Shown here piece after piece: positions 28,312 through 31,474 of a stretch of DNA of 31,474 nucleotides. Origin of the DNA: Endothia cerciana (lineage: Eukaryota > Ascomycota > Sordariomycetes > Diaporthales > Cryphonectriaceae); NCBI GenBank assembly GCA_026119935.1, contig JALRMH010000099.1, positions 1-31,474 of the forward strand, read 5' to 3'. The position numbers were made by a program, and so were the translations under genes. The stretch's first letter is position 1, and every line of letters starts with the position of its first letter. The notes beneath the pieces are model-generated. The model ran no database searches. It was not told the origin of the DNA and worked only from the letters and a program-made list of their open reading frames with translations.

Positions 28312-30474
28312 ATGTCCCCCAGTTTTGCAATGTTGGCCTCGCCGCATTTTGCTCCTACGGCGGAGCCCATGTCTCGACTGCCCCTTGCCTCGTTGACTCA
28401 ACAAGACAATGTACACATGTCCTCGGCAAATACGGCGTTCAAGATACTGGGTGTCATCTCTCGTTATCGACTCAACAGCCAGCGTCACTCTACCCAATCG
28501 GAGGAGGGCGATTTAAAGTTCCTTGCCCAGATCTACAACCACGTGGCGGCCGGCCAAGCCATCCAAATGTGTCTTCCAGCATTTCCATTCAAGTCTCCTA
28601 ACTCGAGAGTCAAAGTCTTGGGTCACCTCCCTGACAAGGCCGAAGAGTTTTCTCTGGCTCATCTGAACGGCTTATGCGCAGCTATTCAAGACGTCTACGA
28701 ACCCGGCGCGAATCTTATGATTATCTCCGATGGTTTGGTTTATAATGGTGCCTACTTACCCTTTGTATCAGAACCTGGATATATCAGTGAACTTCCGACC
28801 CGCTAACACAGGTTTGCAGATCTGCTCGGTGTGCCAGAAAGGGATGTCTGGGCTTACGGTGAAGCCCTTCGTGCCATCAGTGCTACGAAAGGCTTCGAAC
28901 ATCTTCAGTTCTCTCGCCTCAAGGATCTTGTCAGTGTTGATATGCCTGACGAGATGGACGAGATAAGCTATGTCTCAAATGCGATGAACTTTCGCTTGGC
29001 TCTGTTGAACTCCTTTGGCAAGCGCGATTTCGATGTCGACCAGAAGATCAAGGAAGAAGAGGACGCCTGCTTGACGTACAGAGGCTACATCAAATTCTTA
29101 ACAACAGATCTCCAAACCATATACCCGACTGGCGCAAATCGATCCAACAACAAATACAAGAAAGGTGTGGCCTATGTCGCGAAGCAAATGCTGTACAGAG
29201 GAGATGTGAGTCTAGCTTCCCGTGATCTATCTTTAGTGCAACATCGAAATTTTGCCCCTGCTGAACTGAATTGACCTCTGCTTAGGCATTCTCACGCGCT
29301 GTCCGTGAGAATTTCTCCAACCACCTCAGACTCTCTATCCACGCTTCCACGGGCGAGAATAAGGTTTCCATCAGCTTGCTACCAACAAATACCTCTTTCA
29401 CGACCCCGTGGCATAGCAGCCTTGCCATCCGACTAGACGGAAGCGTTATATCTGGGCATCGAGATACCTTCGAAGCAGACGACAATTTCGAGCTTGTCTA
29501 CGAGAATGGAAGACCTAGTTACTTCTATGAGAAGTCACCGCTAATATCATGGGGTGCGGACAAGGGAGGTATCACCTGCGAGCCCTTGTATCCTTCAGGC
29601 TTGATCATTCGCCCTGCGGCGGGGCCGAACAAGATGACCATTCACGATGTGGACGCTGCGAAAGTACGGGCTCTGTCGGAAGTGAACTCCCCAGTAGTGC
29701 TCCGAGGTTTCGCCAAGACCACGGATCGGGACCTCTTCATCCAGAAAGCTGGAGTGTTCGGCAAGCCATTACCTTGGAAGTTTGGCCTTCTCCTTGAGGT
29801 CAAGGATCAGGGTACAGATACGAGTGGACTCAATAATGTGTTGACGGCTGAGCCAATGCCATTCCACTATGATGGTTTGTTCAAGACGGAAAAGAGGATT
29901 AAGCCGAACGGGGACGAGGAGCTAGTTTCCGTTCCACCAAGGTTAGGCGTCTCCCGTGCTTTGCAAATTGAGTTAAACTGACTCTATGACTATCAGGTTC
30001 CAGCTATTCACATGCGTGACAACCTCGCCAAAAGATACCGGTTACACGCTTTTCTCTAGCTCGGCCTCGATTTTCAGATATCTCCCCAAGAACATTTCTC
30101 TCGAGTATCTTCGAAGCTTGACTTGGGGCGTGTCAACCTCCGCTTTCGACGCTACCAAAGTCCGCGGTTTGCCGTTGGTTGTCGATCACCCTAGAACAGG
30201 CCAGCCGTGCCTTCGGTATCACGAGCCATGGCCGGTATCTAAGACTAAGTTTGACCCTACCTATGTGACAATCGAGAACGAAAACGGCCCACTGGACAGC
30301 AGCGATAATATTTGTGCTGTTATCGATGACTTGCTTTACGATCGTCGTGTGGTATATTGGCATGCATGGGAAAAGGGCGATCTTCTCATCTCAGATAATA
30401 TTCTTACAATGCATACCAGAAGCGAATTCAGGGCTGGGTGTAATCGGGAATTGTGGAGGATACATTTCGATTAA
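28312..30474 (+). CDS. isocyanide synthase-dioxygenase fusion (XanB type)
   Basis: Four exons (28312-28747, 28820-29205, 29286-29941, 29997-30474) give 651 residues. The three introns are 72, 80 and 55 nt with GT...AG ends, and each join restores homology (DGLVYN-DLLGV; RGD-AFSRAV; PPR-FQLFT). The N-terminal half is a DIT1/PvcA-family domain (CLPAFPFKSPN near residue 90, DGLVYNDLLGVPERDVWAYG near 140-160, RLSIHASTG near 290), which converts an amino acid amine to an isonitrile. The C-terminal half is a TauD-like Fe(II)/2-oxoglutarate oxygenase with H-Y-D near 467, distal His near 631 and RELWRIHF. Bacterial PvcA/PvcB-type pairs and fungal XanB act in sequence to make vinyl isonitriles. Met20 or Met36 are alternative starts. 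Substrate cannot be told from the sequence. Confidence 0.9.
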
Positions 30475-31157
30475 GATGTTGGATTGATTCATTTGAAGCT
30501 TGTTTTTGCCGAGCCGCTTATCGGGTTGAGCATGAGGTCGGGATGTCGTTACATTAGAATTGATCACCTCATCATCAGATGCACGGCTGCGCACGTCAAG
30601 TCCGGTGGAAACTAATCAGGGACTGTCGGAATCAAGTGATATTTACGAACTTTAGTCTTGCCAGACTACCTCAACCTCGACTGCTTCACTGCTGTCCATT
30701 GTTGGAACGCCGGATCAGATAAGGCGCACTGTAGAAAAGAAGACCACTTTCCTTGCCCACGCTCTGAGTCCTGCAAGAACAAATCACAACATGAGAGAAG
30801 GCCGAGACAATGGAATAACCATCAGGCTCTCGAACACCACTCCTTCCTAGGCTAGCCAGAGGGACAGGGCTATTAATAAGATCACGATTACTATATGCTG
30901 CATGGACTAGGACCAGAAGAAGAATTCGAGATTAACATGAGCATATCATTTTGAGAGAATGTTCAGCCTGAATTTTGAAGGGTGCATGTATAGCATCAAA
31001 GCATGTGTGTAAGGAGTACTGCAAGAGTCCGAAGATTCTGAAGTACGAAAAGAGTTTATGTTAATAAGAGAGGTGCTAAGTACAGGCTTGGAATATCGAA
31101 ACCATCCTTGACGTTTGAAAGTTGTAGGAGCACCAGCAGAAAAGCAGGGTAGCGAGC
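30475..31157. other. nuclear intergenic region downstream of the isocyanide synthase gene
   Basis: No convincing coding region was seen on either strand, and no clear transporter, P450 or regulator gene. The short ORFs here lack recognisable domains. Confidence 0.5.
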
Positions 31158-31315
31158 ATCCACTGCCCCACCCTACAGGCAACCTCCGCATCCTGCGGGG
31201 TACCCACCGCCACATCCCGCAGGCACCCACTGCCCCACCCATCAAGCACCCACTGCCTCACTTCACAGGCGCTTATGCCCTACCTTGCAAGCACTCATGC
31301 TCTACTTTTACAAGC
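31158..31315 (+). repeat. degenerate 23-bp minisatellite
   Basis: Seven head-to-tail units of 21-23 bp are visible, of the type ACCCACTGCCCCACCCATCAAGC: 31158-31180, 31181-31201, 31202-31224, 31225-31247, 31248-31270, 31271-31292 and 31293-31315. The last units differ mainly by C-to-T changes. The tail 31316-31474 shows no feature I recognise. Confidence 0.85.
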
Positions 31316-31474
31316 CCTCACGCATAGTATTATAACTTACTGAATATATAATAATAAATATTATTATATTTTAATAGCTTACTACTGTCTCACTTCTCAG
31401 AGATTCCTGGTGTTCACTCGTAGCGATTGACCCAATATCTCGATATCGACCGTTTCCGACCCTACGATGTCGTA

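Noticed and set aside
28018..28497. Overlapping minus-strand and second-frame ORFs around the start of the nuclear gene
   Set aside because: They lack recognisable domains and lie opposite, or out of frame with, a well-supported plus-strand gene.

Overview
The window is a chimera of two very different DNAs. Positions 1 to about 27,340 (perhaps to about 27,590) are fungal mitochondrial DNA: AT-rich, with every gene on the minus strand and TGA read as Trp (genetic code 4) in all recognisable frames. From about 27,600 to the end the DNA is GC-balanced and nuclear, with one spliceosomal-intron gene in the standard code. The gene content points to a filamentous ascomycete (Pezizomycotina) with a strongly expanded mitogenome. 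I cannot name the species.

Reading the mitochondrial part 5' to 3' on the minus strand (descending coordinates), the order is: a decayed LAGLIDADG gene and an isolated nad1 fragment (27.2-26.0 kb); a LAGLIDADG gene behind a copy of the nad1 leader (25.5-24.3 kb); nad1 (23.85-19.1 kb) with a 2.5-kb group I intron; nad4 (19.0-14.1 kb); and cob (13.8 kb to the window edge). cob exon boundaries can be set almost to the base. They fall at cob positions 289, 393, 490, 506, 562, 752 and, in a second copy of the 3' end, 823. One intron is group II; the others are group I or presumed group I. Most carry LAGLIDADG or GIY-YIG homing endonuclease genes (HEGs), usually fused in frame to the upstream exon.

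The most striking pattern is that all three host genes have a duplicated, diverged 3' end. Each time the order is host N-terminus, complete C-terminus (copy A), a HEG in the same frame, and then, 15-60 bases after the HEG stop, a second C-terminus (copy B) that resumes where A began. This is the architecture of endonuclease elements that carry a replacement C-terminus and displace the resident one. It occurs in cob, nad1 and nad4; in nad4 copy B is itself fused to another, dead HEG. The host-HEG linkers and the HEG N-termini repeatedly contain an Arg-x-Tyr-Ser-Thr-like motif.

Other notable structures are a cob group II intron with two identical domain V hairpins flanking its LAGLIDADG ORF, a tandem double group I intron at cob-490, and a heavy load of GC-rich hairpin elements. 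One 42-base stretch is identical in two unrelated ORFs and reads through both in frame.

The nuclear part holds one four-exon gene for a fused isocyanide synthase plus Fe(II)/2-oxoglutarate dioxygenase (xanthocillin XanB type), followed by a degenerate 23-bp minisatellite. The mitochondrial-nuclear junction lies next to a 29-base G run. It is more likely an assembly chimera than a real nuclear copy of mtDNA.
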